From NCBI RefSeq assembly GCF_958450345.1, contig NC_088781.1, positions 122,090,431 to 122,154,430 on the forward strand: DNA of 64,000 nucleotides, given 5' to 3'. Shown here piece by piece: positions 1 to 12,900 of the stretch. Each line of letters starts with the position of its first letter. Positions within the stretch are counted from its first letter, which is position 1. A model generated the notes under the pieces. That model had not been told where the DNA came from. It saw only the letters and a program-made list of their open reading frames with translations, and ran no database searches. This stretch comes from Calliphora vicina (lineage: Eukaryota; Arthropoda; Insecta; Diptera; Calliphoridae). The translations under genes were made by a program, and so were the position numbers.

Positions 1-1619
1 TAAAAAAGTTTGTTTTGGTGGGGGGGACAACAGTGTGTTGTCTATGTTTGTATTGGGACTTGGTAAATAAATAATTTCCTCATCAATAAACACTGACAAA
101 AAAAATATTATTATAAATACTTGTGTGTTGGCTGAATGCAAAAATAATATCAAATGAACAAAATAATAAATGAAGTTCAACCGCCAAAATAACAAAAAAT
201 ATTTACACACAAACTTTTGAGTATAATAAAAATTCTATGGCAAAATATTTTACATACTTTTTTTATTTTGTTATTTTTGCAACCAATATGATAATTTATA
301 GCAACACTGGCATTCAATTCATGCTTATTTTGAATTTTTCCCTATACCGTGTATAGACAAACTTCCGCCAGTTTAAGTTTGTTTTTTTTTTTTTTTGCTT
401 AAAATTCTAAAGGAAGGGAGGAATGTTGTCTGTGTTGTGTAGCTTGCCATTGCATTAGGAGAGGGGAAGCCTTATTTGTAAGGGTCTCCATAAGGAAGCC
501 AACAGCTATAAGTTCAAAATAAAACAAAAATAAAAAAACTTTAAGAACTTCATCGATTTCATTTGGCATTGTGCCAATAATCAAAAATTATTGTAAACTT
601 TACATTTTAAGTAGAAAAGTTTTTTTTCCAGTCTCTTTCGTTTTATCCTGGTTTTCAGTTTCTGTACGCTTTATTATTATACGGAGAACATTCGATCAAA
701 CTATAAACGGCAAAGTTTTTGAATGCTTGCAAATAAACACTGGTTAGTTTGGATAAATACATTCATTCATTCTATAAAACAGACTCAAGACTACATAGTT
801 AAATTAGTCTCTGTCTCTATCTCTGACTGGCTGTGTGTCTGGACTTAAGACATTAACATAAATCCGTAATGTACAACCTTGAACTAGGCAATAGATAGAT
901 AGAGAAGATGGTGGCAGTAGAAATAAATTTTAGCTTGTTGGTGTTATTAGAGAGAAATTTGCCAAGTGCTGTTTAGTTTTAGTCATAAGCTAGATTAGAT
1001 GTTATGTTTGGTAGTTTTGTGCAGAAGACTTGAAGTCTTGAAGATGAAAACTTATGTGTAGAGAAATGTAATAAAACCTTGATGATATTGTGAAATATTT
1101 TTCTGTAGTTTAATTTAATTCCGGAAAAAAAGTTTTAAAAATTTTAACTAATAGACCTTTGACCTCTTCCGGAAGTTTTTAAATGGAGAATTAAGGTATT
1201 TTTGTCCTTAGAGGGAAGGTAACGAAATCAAGTCTAGTTATGAGATCGCGTTTAGTCCGAAAACATTTTGTATGAAAAGGTACTTTAATATGACATTGTC
1301 ATTAGAGATAAGCAATTGATTCGATTTACTTCAGTGGTCGGCATAACAGTACATGGATTAAGCGTTATAATCTAATCAGTTATTGATTGCGATTTATTTT
1401 CGTATTAAATAATTTATAATTTCGTTGTCATTCGTGTTGCTTACAGATACTAAATCAATTCTAAAATTTTTTGTATGAAAAGAGGCAGTTAATTGTCATG
1501 CTTTATATCAGTGATCGGCATTAGAGGACATGGAACAAGATTTATAAGAATTATAATTCTGGCAGGGTTTCCTGAATTAATAAAACAGTATTTAATTGCA
1601 GAAAAAATACTGTTTTTTC

Positions 1620-4290
1620 CTGAACTTATAAATATTTAAAATAGAAAAAGTACCAATTTTAGTAAAATACTTTTAGGAAAAAATTTTTTGTATTTAAATT
1701 GATATTTTTCGAAAAAAAAAATTAAAAAATAGAAAAAGTACTTTTTTTTAAAGTACCAAATTTAGTACTTTTTTCCAAAAATGTATTTGCTTTTCTTCAA
1801 ACTATATTAAAACTACTGTATTTTGTTTACATTGCCTTTTTATTTTTTTAAAGTACTATATCTGGTACTAATAAAATAGTAATTTTCTTCCAAAAAATAC
1901 TAAAAGCCATTTTTGTCCTCCCTTTCTCTAAAAACATCAAAATTTAACAAAAGTACTTTTTTATAAAAACTACCAAATTAAGTACTTATTTAGAGTAATG
2001 CTTATTTCCAATACAAATATTATTTTCTTTTGTGAACATTATATAAAATAATGTTTGCATATTAATGGAGAGGTTTCCTTAAAAAGTACTAATTTTGGTA
2101 CTCAACAAAATAGTACTTTTTCAAATTGCATTAAATATTTTAAAATACATATATCGTAAAAAGCATCAAAATTCAAAATAATACTTCTTGTAGAAAGTAC
2201 CAAATTAGGTACTTTTTTTAATGTTCGATATTTTATTAAAAAAGCATTAAAAATCTCAAAAATATCGAAAATTCAATAAAATTAATTTTTATAAAAACTA
2301 CCAAATTAAGTACTTTTTTAAATTTATGCAAATTTTTCATCGAATTACAATTTTTTCATATGGAATATTTAATAAACAAATGTTTGACTTTTAAATTTAT
2401 GGTTTCTTAAAAAGCACTAAATAAAAAAGTATTTTTTTCCAAAAATAAACTCAAATGCATTTTTAGTCCTCCGGACAATAAAAACCACAAAAATTTAACA
2501 AAAGCTGTTTTTTAAAAAATTATAAAATTTAGTAATTTTTAAAATCATCTTATTTCTTTAAAAAAAATTTCTTTTTAAAATTTCTATAAATTTTTTGTAT
2601 TTAAATTTATATTTTTTTGAAAAAAGTAATAAAAACTATAAAAAGTACTTTTTTTAAAGTACAAATTTTAGTACCATTTTACAAAAAATTAATTTTCTTT
2701 AAAATATTTGTAATATATTTTTGTATTTAAATTTTTATTTTTAGAAAAAAGAAATAAAAAATATAAAAAGTACTTTTAATAAAAGAACCAATTTTAGTAC
2801 TTTTTTCCAAAAAAATATTTTTGCTTTTCTTCAAAGAATTGACATTGACTTTTTATTAAAAAGTACTTTATTTGGTACTAAATAAAAAAATAGTTTTTTC
2901 GACTCTTTTTATAAAAGTACCAAATTATCTACTTTTTTAAATTTAAGCTATTTGTCTTCGAAATATAATTTGTTTCTTTGAAGCATTTAATAACAAAATA
3001 TTTGAGTTTGAGGCTTTAGTAAAAAGTACTTAATTTGGTACTAAATAAAAAAATAAGTTTTCATAAGAGTACCATTTTTATTTACCCTTCACCTTCGTGA
3101 GAAGGGTATATATAAGTTTGTCATTCCGTTTGTAATTTCTACATTTTTCATTTCCGACCCTATAAATATATATATTCTGGATCCTTATAGATAGTGGAGT
3201 CGATTAAGCCATGTCCGTCTGTCTGTCTGTCTGTCTGTCCGTCTGTTGAAATCAATTTTATGAAGACCCCAGATATCTTCTGGATCCAAATCTTCAATAA
3301 TTCTGTCAGACATGCTTTCGAGAATTTTGCTATTTAAAATCAGCAAAATCGGTCCACAAATGGCTGAGATATGAGGAAAAAACCAAGTCAACCTCGATTT
3401 TTGACCAATTTTTGACCTATATCTGGATTACTAAGACATTAATAGAGACAATATGGATATCTAATGATAGATATTTCAAAGACATTTGCAACGGCGTATA
3501 CCATATTAATTTGGACCTACAATGGGTCAAAATCGATGTTTTTTTTTCACAAAAAAAAAAATTTTAAATTTAAAAAAATTAAAAAACAATCGAAAAAAAA
3601 TTTTTTCCAAAAAATGAAAAAAACAACTGGAAAAAAATTAAATTTTGTTTACCTAAAAATATTTAAAATTTTGAAGTATAATTTGGTGAAGGGTATATAA
3701 GATACGGCACAGCCGTATATAGCACTCTTACTTGTTTTTTCATTAAAATGTCTTTAATTTTCTTAAAGAATTCAATAACAAAGATTTCTTCTGTTTAAAT
3801 TGAGTTTTTAAGTACTAAATAAACTAAATAAAGTACTTTTACTCTAAAACATAAAAAATCATTAAAAGTACCATTTTACAAAAGTACCAAATTAAGTACT
3901 TTTTTTTAATTTGTATCAAATTAAGTACTTAAAATTTATCATAATTTTCATATATCATACTTTTCTTTGCAATATTTAACAAAAATTTGTTTAAAAAAGT
4001 ACAAAATAAAAAAGTACTTTTTTCTTAAAACTACCAATTTTTAGACATTTTTCACAAATTATGACAATTTTCATTCAAAAGTTTACTTTATTTAAAAAAA
4101 AATCAATAAAAAATATATCTTCTCTATAAATTGGTTTATTTTTTTTAAGTACTAAATTTGGTACTAAATAATTTAGTACTTTTACTAAATAATTTAACTC
4201 ATTTACATTTCTTGTCCTTCCTACCTATAAAAAGTATCAAAATTCATTAAAAGTACTTTTTGAAAAAAGTACCAAATTAAGTACTTTTTT
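1620..4290. repeat. GTAC-repeat block 1 (interrupted at 3084-3737)
   Basis: A and T runs are punctuated every 10-40 bases by GTAC, mostly within AAAGTACTTT, GTACCAAAT or TTTGGTACT. Run lengths and spacers vary, so this is not a clean tandem array, but the GTAC core is conserved far more than its surroundings. A transposable element has split the block. Function unknown. Confidence 0.85.
3084..3737 (+). mobile_element. Dispersed hairpin-ended element, subfamily A
   Basis: It starts with a hairpin (ACCCTTCACC / GAGAAGGGT). This is followed by ATAAGTTTGTCATTCCG, a stretch with CTGT repeats and CCATGTCCGTCTG, and low-complexity A/T. It closes with GGTGAAGGGTA, which is complementary to the start, then the palindrome ATACGGC-ACA-GCCGTAT and CTTACTTGTTTT. 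Copies occur at 15315-15638 (minus), 35411-36520, 45218-47189 and 49771-51815. Such sequences are, from memory, widespread in calyptrate fly genomes. The transposition class is uncertain; the 3' hairpin and T-rich end recall Helentron-like non-autonomous elements. Confidence 0.75.
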
Positions 4291-5230
4291 AATTTATGCC
4301 TTAATTCATTCAAAATATGATATTTTTCTTTGAAACACAGTTTTTTTAAATAAATAAAACAAAAATTTCTTGTATTTATTTAAAATTTTGTTTGTTTTTA
4401 AATACATTTGTATTTATTTAATAAATTTTCTCTAACTAACCTAACTTCCTTTCTTATATTGATTTATTTAAATTATTATTAAAGACTTTTTTGCATAAAA
4501 AAAATTTACGCAAATTGATTGCCACCCCTTTTAGGTTCATTGAGTGTGTGTTTTTAAAAACAAAGTGTGGGACACAAACAGTATTCCCAGTTTAATTTAT
4601 AACTTAATACTTTGTTTTGGTGGGTAGCAAAAAATATGTATATGTACACATAAAACTAAAACCTCCTGCCTAACTTTCTGTAACTCTTTACTGCCATACA
4701 ATAATATATTTTTTACTAATAATTCTATGGCTATGGTTTGGTTTTTATTCCCGTTTACAACAATAACAACAAATTAAGGTTGTTGTTTTCTAAAAAGCTT
4801 AAAGTATAGAAAATTCAAAAAGTATGTTCTGTTTAAGTACCAGGATAGGATGAGTGCTGGTAGAGGGAAAAAAGGTTTAAATGTCGCGTTCATAAGGTAA
4901 TAATTTTCAGTTGGCGCATTTAAATGTTTGTTTTTGTTTTTTGTTTTTTTTTTTGTGGAACGTTTACATACTTAAGCCATTTCTTTAGGGGGAGTGATTG
5001 TGAAGAGGTTGCAGCAGGGTTAACAACAAAACTACGTAAAAACATAAATTTTCTTACAAAAATATGCTGTTTTTCCACACACATAGAGACACTTTGTAAC
5101 AAACCCAGCAGTTTTGAAAGAAATGTCTTTCTTTTAGATGGTATTATTCACTAATGTGATATCTGTAGTTTATAGATTACTTTACACATTCCAAGTAATG
5201 CAGCGTAGGGACAATTATCAGTATCCAGTA

Positions 5231-5264
5231 TCCAGATTACTTTAGTATCCCTAAGTAATCTGGA
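5231..5264. repeat. Perfect 12-bp inverted repeat in intron
   Basis: TCCAGATTACTT at 5231-5242 is the exact reverse complement of AAGTAATCTGGA at 5253-5264, with a 10-base loop. It could fold in the pre-mRNA. No known function is apparent. Confidence 0.7.
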
Positions 5265-5795
5265 GGGTAGTGTGTTTAATTGCTTTATTTAAAGATTTAA
5301 CTTTAGTAGTTAATTAGTTTCCCTGAAATAAAGAGAGACTATTTCTAATCCCGAGAATAATCTATGCAGAGTCAATTGAGTTCGCTAATAGTTTATTCGG
5401 TAACTAGTTGTAAAATCACTAGTTTGGGAACCAGCTACCAGAACTGCTGGATTTCGTCTGTTCTAAAGGATAAAGGAATTTATTGTATGAGAGTTTACCA
5501 TGGAGTTTGTGTGTTTATATGGGTGCGTGTTTGAAATTACTTTTCATGAATATTGAAATTTAGTATAAATAAATAACTTTACTTAAGGTTTTTCCTTGTA
5601 GAATTCCTTGTGAATACTTGTATAGATTATTTATATTTATTAAATGTTTTAGTTTTGTTGCCAGAATTTATAACAGAAATTAAAGTTTTTTTTTGTTTTG
5701 AAGGTGTAGTTTAAGGATTTTATATAAAATATTTGTAAAATTTATGACAAAATATTTATGTATTAATATTTATTACTTCTTTTTTTTATTTTTAG

Positions 5796-5935
5796 GCTAT
5801 GAATGGATTGGCTGGCGCAATGATACTCCCGGCTTAATGGGTAAACCTGTTGAAATAGTCTTTGAATTTGATACAGTGCGTAATTTCAGTGCCATTATAT
5901 TGCATACGAATAATATGTTTACCAAGGATGTACAG
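5796..5935 (+). CDS. DDR-like receptor, exon encoding first half of discoidin-like domain
   Basis: The exon lies between an AG acceptor at 5794-5795 after a long pyrimidine tract and a CAG|GTGGGT donor at 5935/5936. It enters with two bases of a split glycine codon and ends in phase 0. The peptide begins YEWIGWRND and includes EIVFEFDTVRNFSAIILHTN. This matches the family pattern of the discoidin-like domain of DDR1/DDR2 (YDYVGW..., then EFDRLR, then HCNNM). The domain is extracellular and, in vertebrate DDRs, packs against the collagen-binding discoidin domain. Earlier exons (signal peptide, F5/8C discoidin domain) are outside the window. Family assignment is confident; which paralog (Ddr or smal in Drosophila terms) is not resolved. 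Confidence 0.9.
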
Positions 5936-6032
5936 GTGGGTTTTGTTATAAAATGTTTAAAATATTAATTTAAATTTTTTAAAATATAAATATTAATTTC
6001 CTTTATTTTATTTTACTTCTTTCTTTTTTTAG

Positions 6033-6240
6033 GTCTTTGTCCATGCCAAAGTGTTTTTCAGCATTGGCGGTCGACATTTTTCCGGTGAACCCGTCCATTT
6101 CTCTTATATGCCTGATACTATTATGGATCATGCTAGAGATGTTACCATTAAACTGCATCATCGTGTTGGCAAATATTTAAAAATAAATTTGTATTTTGCT
6201 GTCAAATGGATAATGCTGTCGGAGATATCATTTGTATCAG
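6033..6240 (+). CDS. DDR-like receptor, exon encoding second half of discoidin-like domain
   Basis: The acceptor is TTTTTTTAG at 6024-6032 and the donor TCAG|GTAAGA at 6240/6241. The only intron between it and the previous exon is 97 bp, and phase 0 is kept. The peptide begins VFVHAKVFFSIGGRHFSGEP and ends WIMLSEISFVS. The terminal LSEISF is a hallmark of DDR proteins (vertebrate DDRs read LFSEISFIS). The HHRVGKYLKINLYFA stretch corresponds to the family's GRVARFLQC segment. The exon ends in phase 1, and its last G joins TG of the next exon to make valine. Extracellular. Both exons sit between GTAC-repeat blocks 1 and 2. Confidence 0.92.
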
Positions 6241-6274
6241 GTAAGAAACATTTATGGAAATAGTAAAAAGCAAA

Positions 6275-9235
6275 ACGTACAAAAGTACTTTTTTCTAAAA
6301 AGTACCAAATTTTAATATTTTTTGAAAATTATTTTTTATTTTCATAAAAAGTCATAAATTTGATTAGGAACATTTAAAAACTATTTTTTATAGATAAAAT
6401 TATTATTTTATTGTCGTTTGAAAAAGTATCAAATTTGGTACTTTTTCGCAAAATTAACCGAAACAAATTTGGTACTTAATAAATTTGCTTATTTTTTAAA
6501 AAATTAACTTAAACAACTGCTTTTGTCTGTCCTAGACCTAAAAACCTCTAAATTAAGCAAAAGTACTTTTTTTCTAAAAGTACCAATTTTAGTACTTTTT
6601 GCAAATTGGTACTTTTTTTCATCAGAAAATTCTTTATTTGGGTTATAAAAATTTCAAAACTAAATTGCTTTTATTTAAATTCTTATTTACTTGAAAAGTA
6701 CTTAATTTGGTACTAAAAAATAGTACTTTATGGCAAAACTTACCAAAACAAATGTCGTTATTTTTCAAAAGTACTGTCAGAAAATTCATTAATTACATTA
6801 TGCAAATTTAAATTTTTACTTTTTTTCCAAAAGTACCTTTTTTAGTACTTTTTAACAAAAAATTCTTCGTTGGCATTCTGCTAATTTTAAAATGAAATTG
6901 TATCTATTTAAATTGTTATTTTGGTACTTTTTTTTAGCAGAAAATTCTTTTATTTGCATTAAGCTAATTTAAAAATGAAATTGCATTTAATTAATTTTTT
7001 AGTTTCACGAAAAGTACTAAATTTGGTAACTAAAAAAGCAGTACTTTTTAGCAAAAATGACCTTAAACTATATTTTGACATTTATATACCCAAAAGCATC
7101 AAAATTTAACAAAACTACTTTTTTCCCAAAAGTACCAAATTTAGTACTTTTTGGAAATTGGTACTTGTTTTATCAGAAAATTCTTTTACTTGCATTATGC
7201 AAATTAAAAATGAAATTGCATCTAGTTTAGTTTCACAAAAAGTACTAAATTTTGTACTAAAAAATAGTACTTTTTAGCAAGAGTTACTTTAAATAATTTT
7301 TAAGGTACATACTGAAAAATACGAAATTTAAATATAAGTATTTTTTTTCTTGAAAAGTACTAAATTTGGTACTAAAAAAAATAAGTACTTTTTAGCATGA
7401 ATTATTTTAAATGATTTTTAAGGTTTATATATTTAAAAAATTAAACAAAAGTACTTTTTTTCCCAAAAGTACAAATTTTAATACTTTTTGGAAATTGGTA
7501 CTTGTTTTATCAGAAAATTTTTTTACTTGCATTATGCAAATTAAAAATGAAATTGCATCTAATTAAACTTTTAGTTTCACAAAAGTACTAAATTTGGTAC
7601 TAAAAAAATAGTACTTTTTAGCAAGAGTTACTTTAAATGATTTTTAAGGTACATACTGAAAAACATGAAATTTAAACAAAAGTATTTTTTTTTCTTGAAA
7701 AGTACTAAATTTGGTAATAAAAAAAAGTACTTTTTAGCATGAATTAAATGAATTTTAAGGTTTATATATTTAAAAAAATCAAAATTAAACAAAAGTACTT
7801 TTTTCCCAAAAGTAGCAATTTTAGTACTATTTGAAAATTGGTACTATTTTTCAACAGAAAATTCGTTTATTAGCATTATGCAAATTTTAAAACTAAATTG
7901 CTTCTATTTGAACTTTTATTTCCATTAAAAGTACCAAATTTGGTACTAAATAATTAAGTACTTTTTTGCAAAAATTACCTAAAATAATTGTTTTTACGTT
8001 TCGATTATTTTCATTTGAAATGCATTTATTTTTATTAGAAAGTTTAAAAAACTTTATATTTTTATTGCTTTCTAAAAAAGTACTAAATTTGATAAGATTT
8101 AAAATTGTTTTGTTTTAAAAAATTAACCCAAATTGATTTTTCTCGATCTTTCACTTAAAAAGATTAAAATTACATAAAAGTACTTTTTTCACAAAACTAC
8201 CAATTTTAGTACTAAATATTTTTAAATAAATTAAAATTTTCATTCAAAATATCTTTATTATCATTTAGAAATTTGAAAAAATAAATTTATTGTGTTTAAT
8301 TTGATGCTATCTAAAAAAAGTACTAAATTTGGTACCAACTAAATCAGTACATTTTGTAAGTAGTTGTAATTTTTGTACTAGTTTTGCTAATTTTCATTCA
8401 AAATATAGTTATTTTCATTAGGAAATTTTTAAAACTAAATTGTTTGTGTTTAAATTTATGTTTTCTAAAAAAGTACTAAATTTTGTACTAAATAAATCCG
8501 TACTTTTTGGCAGAAGTTGCATTTTCAGTACTCATTTTTAAATATACATATGTTAATTTTCAATTGAAATGGTCTTCTTTTCATTAGGAAATTTAAAAAA
8601 CTAAATTTCTTGTGTTTAAATTGAAGTTTTCTGGTACCAAATAAATTAGTACTTTTATGCCGAAATTTAAACTAAAAGTTTATTTTGTTTTCATTGTCAT
8701 TTTCATAATGAAAGAATTGTATTTAAGCAAAAAAGTACTTTTTTAAAAAAAGTACCAAATTTAGTACTTTTTGCCAATAAGTGATTTTAATATATAAATC
8801 CGTAATTTTTGGCAAAAGTAGCAACTTTAGTATGGATTTTTAAATATGTATATGTTAATTTTCTTTCGAAATGTTCTTATTTTCTCGTGTTTCTGGTACT
8901 AAATAAATTAGTACTTTTATATAGAAAGTTAAACTAAAAGCATTTTTTTTGTTTTCGTTAGCATTTTCATAATGAAAGAATTATTTAAGCAAAAAAATAC
9001 TTTTTTTCTAAAGTACCAAATATAGTACTTTTTCCAAATAAGTGATTTTAATATTGAAAAATGACTTTACATTAATTTTTATAACAAAATATCTTTTGTT
9101 TGCTATTTATGAAGCAATCTTGCTGTTTTTAAGTACCAAAATTATAAGTTTTTTGTTTTTGTTAGCTTTTTCATAATGAAAGAATTGTATTAGAGCAAAA
9201 AAGTACTTTTTTTCAAAAGTACCAAATTTAGTACT
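6275..9235. repeat. GTAC-repeat block 2
   Basis: About 3 kb of the same GTAC-punctuated A/T sequence. The perfect 16-bp palindrome GTACCAAATTTGGTAC is at 7931-7946 and a one-mismatch form, GTACTAAATTTGGTAC, at 8320-8335. Longer sub-repeats of roughly 220-300 bp are visible, for example a GGAAATTGGTACTTGTTTT phrase near 7155 and again near 7490. Confidence 0.85.
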
Positions 9236-9569
9236 TTTTCCAAATAGGTGATTTTAATATTGAAAAATTACTTTACATTGTTTTTTATAACAAAACATCA
9301 TTTATTTGCTATTTTGAACCGATTTTGCTGATTTTTAGTATCAAAATTCTCATGAAAACAGTTGGGTCAGAGGGTCACACGGACATAGTTATTATCGAAT
9401 TCATACATAAATGCACTTTATAGGGTAGCAAATGAATATTGTAGAAATTGACAAATTTAAATGTTATACAAATTTCTATAGTTTTTGATTTCATTTTACG
9501 ATAGAGAGTGAGTTTATGAATGAATGAATATATGAAATAAAACTAAAATCATTTTCAGCTTCATTTCAC

Positions 9570-9592
9570 TTTCAAGTGTCAAACACTTGAAA
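9570..9592. repeat. 23-bp palindrome carrying inverted CAAGTG sites
   Basis: TTTCAAGTGT, a CAA spacer and ACACTTGAAA form a perfect inverted repeat. TCAAGTG matches the NK-2/Tinman homeodomain site from established knowledge. Whether it is bound is unknown. Confidence 0.55.
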
Positions 9593-10944
9593 ATGCAGTT
9601 TGCATACAATTTTTATTATTTTTTTTTTCTTTCATTTTTGTGAACTGAAATCATTGATTGTACTTGAATGCATTTCATGATGCCCGCCCGTCCGTTGCCT
9701 GCAATGGTTTATTTTCCAACATTTTGATTATCAACAATGGACAATGACATTTAAAATGCATTCATAGCCAGAGAGAGATAGATATCAAATGGTGGAGGGG
9801 AAAAAATTGCATGAAATACTCGTACTATGCGAAAAACACAAGAAATAGAAGAAGTCAATAAAAATGTCCATACAATTTATAAAATATAATACTGCTGCTT
9901 TTATACTATATATATTCAATATCAATTCAATGGCAAAAGAAACTAACCCCTGTTAGTGACTGTTACTTCAGTATTCACATAAAAAAGTCATTTTTATTTA
10001 TTGTTATGTCATAGTAGTATTTGTATTTGAAAGAAGGAATGAATGAATGAATGACTCAAACAAAACAAAAAAGTAAAGAAAGGAAAAAGAATACCTTTAT
10101 AAATAAACTTCTAGCCAGGGATGGGTAGCAAACAATAGAAACGTTTAAATATAGAAAACAAATGAAAGAAAAGAAATTGCACATTAAACAATTGATTCAT
10201 ATCTCTGCCATAATAATAACAACAATACAGCTTCTGAAAATATCAAACAGGGTGTGATAACATCTCAAGTAAAAAGAAACCTTAAATTTAAAAAAATAAA
10301 CCTTTAAAGTAGCTTATCTTTAAGATTTCTCTTAACGCCCCCGGGCTGTGTGCCAAAATAAAAAAATATCTCAAAACATTCAGTTGCTTAACAAAATTCC
10401 TTTGAAGTTTTCCTTTATTTTGTTAGCCCCCCGTTTTCCTTTTAAAGCTTTATTGTTTATTTATCTATTAGCGTTAAAGACAGCCTTAAAAGCTGCTTAT
10501 CTTGGCATTTAACCTTTTTCTGTTGTTACCATTCCTCCCCTTTTAACGCTTTAATTTTGTCACAATTGAAAAATTTTTAAGAAAAATTAACCCTTTTGTA
10601 TGAATAATACCTACCTACCATGACAACGTATGCGGCTGCTATTGTTTTACAATTTTTTTCCTTCTTTCATTTAATATGCATTTATTGTAATTAAGGTATT
10701 TCCTTTTTATAAATAAATCATTTTCAAAAACACTGGTTTTTTGTGTGATTGTTGAATTCAAACAGGCGTTAAAGATTTCGTTATCGTGGTGCTTTTACAT
10801 TAAGTGCTTTTGAGGCAGAAAACAAAGTGCGTGTGAAATTTAAAAGGGAAGCAACACGCACTTATTAAAAATTTAAAACTTTTTTTTTATAATTTAAATA
10901 TAATTTTAAAGCGAAATTTAATACAAATTTCATTCATTCTTTAA

Positions 10945-12900
10945 AAAAATGTACTAAATTTGGTACTTAATTATCGCTATTTTTTGCATAAAATTAACTA
11001 AAACGATTTTTTTTTATTTTCGTGAACTTAAAATCATTAAAATTCAGCAAAAGTACTTTTTTCCAAAATGTAACAATTCTGGTACTTTTTCCAAATTATG
11101 TATATTTCATACGAAAATTCTTTATTTTCATAGGAATAATATTTAATTTTATTAATTTGATTTAAAACATAAATTTTGTCCATTTAAATTGACATTTCCT
11201 TAAAAGGCACCAAATTTGGTATTGAAAAGCAATACCATTTTTTGTCTTTCCTGAACTATTCAAACAAACCTATTTTTTGTATTTTTTAACTTAAAAGCAT
11301 TAAAATTCAGTAAAAGTACTTTTTTAAAATAAGTACCAATTTTGGTACTTTTTATAAATGTTGTATCTTTCTTACGAAAATTCCTTATTTTCATACCAAT
11401 AATATTTTGAGTTATTAATTGGATTTAAAACATAAATTTCATCCATTTTAAGGACCTTTCCGTAAAAGGTACCAAATATGGTACTAAATAATATGTTTAT
11501 TTTTTGCTCAAAATTAAGGCAATACCACGTTTTGTCTTTCCTGCACTTAAAATCATTAAAATTCAGCAAAAGTACTTTATTCCAAAATGTACATATTTTG
11601 GTACTTTTCCAAATTTTGTATTTTCTTGTAAATTGACATTTCCTTAAAAGGTACTGAATAATATGGTACTTTTTTCCATAAAGTTAAAGCCATACCATAT
11701 TATTTGTACTTTTTAACATAAAATCATTAAAATTCAGCAAAAGTACCTTTTTTCCAAATTGTACCAATTTTGGTACTTTTTGTTCAAAATTCACGCAATA
11801 CAATTTTTTGCTTTTCCTTAACTTAAAAGCATTAAAACTAACGAAAAGTACTTTTTTCATAAAAGTACCAATTTTGGTACTTTTTTAAAATTTTTGCTTA
11901 TTTGCATAAAAAAGTCATTAATTTTATTTGAAAATTAAAATTAAACTCAATTTCTTATATTTAAAATGTTATTTTCTTAAGAAGTAACAAATTTAGTACT
12001 AATTGCGAAAAGGTACGTTTTCAAAAAGGTACCAATTTAGATTCTATTGCTAAATTTATGAACGGAATCGTTAACTTTAAAACTTTTTTGAATTCCTGGT
12101 ATAAAAAAATTTCAAAATTCCCTAAAAGTACTTTTTGTCAAATGTACTAAATAAAGTACTTTTTTAATTTGGCATATTTTCATGGGATTTGTTATTATTT
12201 TAGTTTTTAAGCATAATTTCAAATTTCGACAAGTAGTACTTTAAAACATAAAAATAAATTTTTTAAAGGAAAATTTAGATTAACTTAAAAAGTACTAAAA
12301 TGGTACTATTTTATTTGTGCAAAAAAACAAGTTTTTTATATTTGTTTATAACTTATAAACTTCAAATTTATATAAAAACAACAAAAGTACTATTTTTCGA
12401 AAAGTACTTTTAGATTCAAAAAAGTACCAATTTATATTTTATTGATAATTTTTTTTTTATAAAAAATCATATATAGCTAGAAAATGTTATTTAATTTTAA
12501 AGGAATATTTATATTAATCCAAAAATTACTAAAATGGTACTTTTTTATTTTTGTGAAAAATAAGCTTTTTATATTTATTTATAACTTCTATACTTAAAAT
12601 CTATATAAAACAATAAAAGTACTATACATTTTTTCAAAAAATTACCATGCTATTGATAAATTTATAATTTTTAATAAAAAATTCATATATAGCTAGAAAA
12701 ATTTATTTAATTTAAAGCTTAAAAATACTTTTTTAATATTAATCCAAAAAGTATTAAAATGGTAATATTTTATTTTTGTAAAAAACAAGCTTTTTATATT
12801 TATTAATAACTTCTATACTTAAAATCTATATAAATCTAAAAAAGTACTATTTTTCGAAAAGTACTTTTTAATTTGGTACTTTTTAAAAAAAGTACCAATT
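10945..12900. repeat. GTAC-repeat block 3
   Basis: Same motif grammar as blocks 1 and 2 (GTACCAATTTTGGTACTTTTT, GTACTTTTTTCC). In the right half (12200-12900) a longer unit recurs at about 250 bp with the phrase AAGCTTTTTATATTTATTTATAACTT. The block decays into plain A/T sequence near 12950. Confidence 0.85.

Larger units (their letters stand above)
1..5795 (+). other. Intron of DDR-like receptor gene (5' end outside window)
   Basis: No coding sequence is recognisable. The interval ends in a pyrimidine-rich tract and AG at 5794-5795, directly before the first visible exon, so it is read as intron. Unique A+T-rich sequence fills 1-1560 and 4400-5780. The middle is GTAC-repeat block 1, interrupted by a dispersed element at 3084-3737. 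A perfect 12-bp hairpin lies at 5231-5264. Confidence 0.7.

Noticed and set aside
1258..1530. Possible duplicated segment sharing CAGTGRTCGGCAT
   Set aside because: The similarity is short and broken; it could be an old repeat, but the evidence is too thin to annotate.
4924..5154. 76-codon open frame in the first intron
   Set aside because: Starts in a poly-T tract, has overlapping frames on both strands and no motif.
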